From assembly GCA_964616985.1 (NCBI GenBank), contig CAZTVF010000084.1, positions 1-24,396 on the forward strand: a stretch of DNA of 24,396 bases, read 5' to 3'. Under the pieces are notes generated by a model. That model saw only the letters and a list, made by a program, of their open reading frames with translations. It was not told the DNA's origin and searched no databases. Numbering within the stretch: the first letter of the stretch is position 1; the number at the start of each line of letters is the position of its first letter. The position numbers and the translations under genes were made by a program. This DNA is from CAZTVF01 sp964616985. GTDB lineage: Bacteria; Planctomycetota; Phycisphaerae; SM23-33. Below are positions 22,885-24,396 of this stretch, piece after piece.

Positions 22885-24379
22885 ATGGACCTCCCGAAGG
22901 ACATCTATCGCCCGTCGCTGGCGCTGTTGACCGACCTGTACCAGTTGACCATGGCCCAGGGTTACTGGAAGCTCAACCGCGCGCACGAGGAGGCAGTCTT
23001 CCACCTGGTCTTCCGCGAGCATCCCTTCGGCGGCGGGTACACGATCGCGGCGGGGCTGGAGTATGCGATCGGCTTTGTCCGCGATTTCCATTTCGACCGC
23101 GACGATCTGGATTATCTCTCCGGCCTGGAGGGCCCCGGCGGCGGGCGGCTGTTCGAGCCGGGCTTCCTTGACTATCTCGCCCCGCTGCGGCTGGATTGCG
23201 ACATCGACGCGGTTCCCGAGGGCACGCCCGTCTTCCCGCAGGAGCCGCTCATCCGCGTGCAGGGTCCGGTGCTGGCGGCGCAGCTGCTGGAGACGCCGCT
23301 GCTGAACATCATCAACTATCAGACGCTGAGCGCCACCAAGGCCGCCCGCGCCTGCCAGGCTGCAGGCGACGACCCCGTGGTGGAATTCGGCCTGCGGCGG
23401 GCGCATGGCATCGACGGCGCCCTGGCCGCCAGCCGGGCCGCGTACATCGGCGGCTGCGTCGCCACCAGCAACGTCCTCGCCGGCAAGGTGTTCGGCATTC
23501 CCGTCCGCGGCACGCACGCCCACAGCTGGGTCATGCTGTTCGACGACGAGCGGGCCGCCTTCGACGCCTACGCCGATGCCATGCCGAACAATTGCATCTT
23601 CCTGGTCGACACGTATGACACGCTGGAAGGCATTCGCAACGCCATTCGCACCGGCCGGCGGCTGCGGCAGGGCGGGCACGAGTTGCTGGGCATCCGTCTG
23701 GACAGCGGCGACCTCGCCTATCTCAACGGCGAAGCGAGGCGGCTGCTGGACGAAGCAGGCTTTCCACACGCGGCCATCGTGGCCACCAATGATCTCGACG
23801 AGCACATCATCGCCAGCCTTAAGCAGCAGGGGGCACGCATCTCCGCCTGGGGCGTCGGCACGCGCCTGGTCACCGCCTACGACCAGCCGGCCCTGGGCGG
23901 CGTACAAGCTCGCGGCCGTGCGACGCGCGGGCGGGCCCTGGGAGCACAAGGTGAAGCTTTCGGAGCAGGCCGTGAAGACGTCAACGCCGGGGCGGCTGCA
24001 GGTGAGGCGGTTCTGCGGCGGGGAGTACTTCCTCGCCGACATGATCTACGACGAACTCGCCGGCCCGCCGACGGAGGCGGTGATCATCAACCCCGCCGAC
24101 CTGACGCGTCGCAAGGCGATCCCGCCGCGGACGGCGTACGAGGAACTGCTCGTGCCGGTGTTTCGCCAGGGGCGGTGCGTGTACCCGACGCCGCCGCTGG
24201 GCGATATCCGCGCCCGCACGCAGCAGCAGCTGGGGCGGCTGCACCCGGGCATCCGCCGGTTGCTGAATCCGCACGAGTACCCCGCCGGGCTGGAGCGCGG
24301 GCTGTTCGACCTCAAGACGAAGCTCACGTTGGAAGCGAGAAGAATTGCGGATTCGCAGATTCAAATCCGAGATGCATAA
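22885..24379 (+). CDS. pncB: Nicotinate phosphoribosyltransferase, interrupted by a frameshift
   Basis: It converts nicotinate and PRPP (with ATP) to nicotinate mononucleotide in NAD salvage. In the first frame: TDLYQLTMAQGYW (16-28), EFGLRRAHG (167-175), the loop GTHAHSWVM (209-217), IRLDSGDL (270-277) and WGVGTRLVTAYDQPALGG (322-339). The expected continuation, YKLAAVRRAGG, lies one position over, starting at 23903 (TAC AAG CTC). A single extra G, or loss of two bases of a Val codon, at 23902-23904 explains it. The second frame then runs 158 codons to TAA at 24377, with the family's C-terminal part intact. Unshifted, the first frame stays open to the window's end, giving a basic non-homologous tail. 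The last 12-16 codons are made of repeat DNA. The identity is sure; whether the break is biological or a sequence error is not known. Confidence 0.88.
24343..24370. repeat. Degenerate repeat word at the end of pncB
   Basis: AATTGCGGATT (24343-24353) is the exact complement of the 11 bases at 15078-15088 in the glnS-gltX gap. It is followed by ATTC words at 7-8-nt spacing. It overlaps the last codons of pncB, supplying the C-terminal residues RIADSQIQIRDA. Confidence 0.5.
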
Positions 24380-24396
24380 ACGCGATGCTTCCGCAG

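Noticed and set aside
23902..23908. Programmed ribosomal frameshift in pncB
   Set aside because: There is no X-XXY-YYZ slippery heptamer or obvious stimulatory hairpin directly after, and the family is not known for recoding.
23902..24396. Continuation of the first pncB frame to the window end as the true C-terminus
   Set aside because: The resulting peptide is basic and matches nothing expected, whereas the neighbouring frame continues the NAPRTase sequence.

Overview
The window is GC-rich, densely coding bacterial DNA. Its gene content suggests a planctomycete, perhaps class Phycisphaerae: secreted LamG/glycosidase-like giants, a HEAT-repeat secreted protein, a bacterial archaeo-eukaryotic release-factor (baeRF) protein, GlnRS beside GluRS, a one-domain glycine-rich RRM protein, and intergenic repeat words. 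This placement is an inference from content; no rRNA marker is present.

Layout. 1-1473 is the 3' part of rpsA (window-truncated), followed by a terminator and an inverted heptamer repeat. 1709-2533 is a housekeeping-type sigma-70 factor. 2849-4035 is a probable two-gene unit, apt plus a CBM9-like sugar-binding protein. 4207-5379 is an M20 amidohydrolase. A secreted barrel+HEAT protein (5558-7897, minus) diverges from a secreted DUF6263-like protein and a 1406-residue LamG/LamG/glycosidase-like protein (8223-13432, plus). gltX and glnS follow in tandem on the minus strand (13516-16847). Then come four triloop hairpins and a Rieske-FAD oxidoreductase (17179-18747, minus). That gene diverges from a baeRF gene (18913-20082), which is followed by a small gene encoding only a copy of the baeRF C-terminal domain (20194-20613). 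A bidirectional terminator separates the latter from a convergent RRM gene (20682-21023). Two small secreted repeat proteins (21412-22816) and a frameshifted nicotinate phosphoribosyltransferase (22885-24379) close the window.

Functional themes. Translation is over-represented: S1, GluRS, GlnRS, a release-factor-like protein and its mini-paralogue, and an RNA-binding protein. A second theme is secreted carbohydrate handling (CBM9-like, barrel+HEAT, DUF6067-like). apt and pncB are base/nucleotide salvage genes.

The most unusual signals are these. (1) Short intergenic arrays at many loci share an exact 7-nt period but use different words, sometimes as inverted pairs. (2) Four consecutive perfect hairpins with 3-nt loops have arms that differ by compensating changes. 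(3) The baeRF C-terminal domain is present as a stand-alone gene directly downstream of its full-length relative. (4) A 103-residue secreted protein is built on three Cys-Gly-Tyr-Cys modules. (5) pncB is broken by a one-position frame change.
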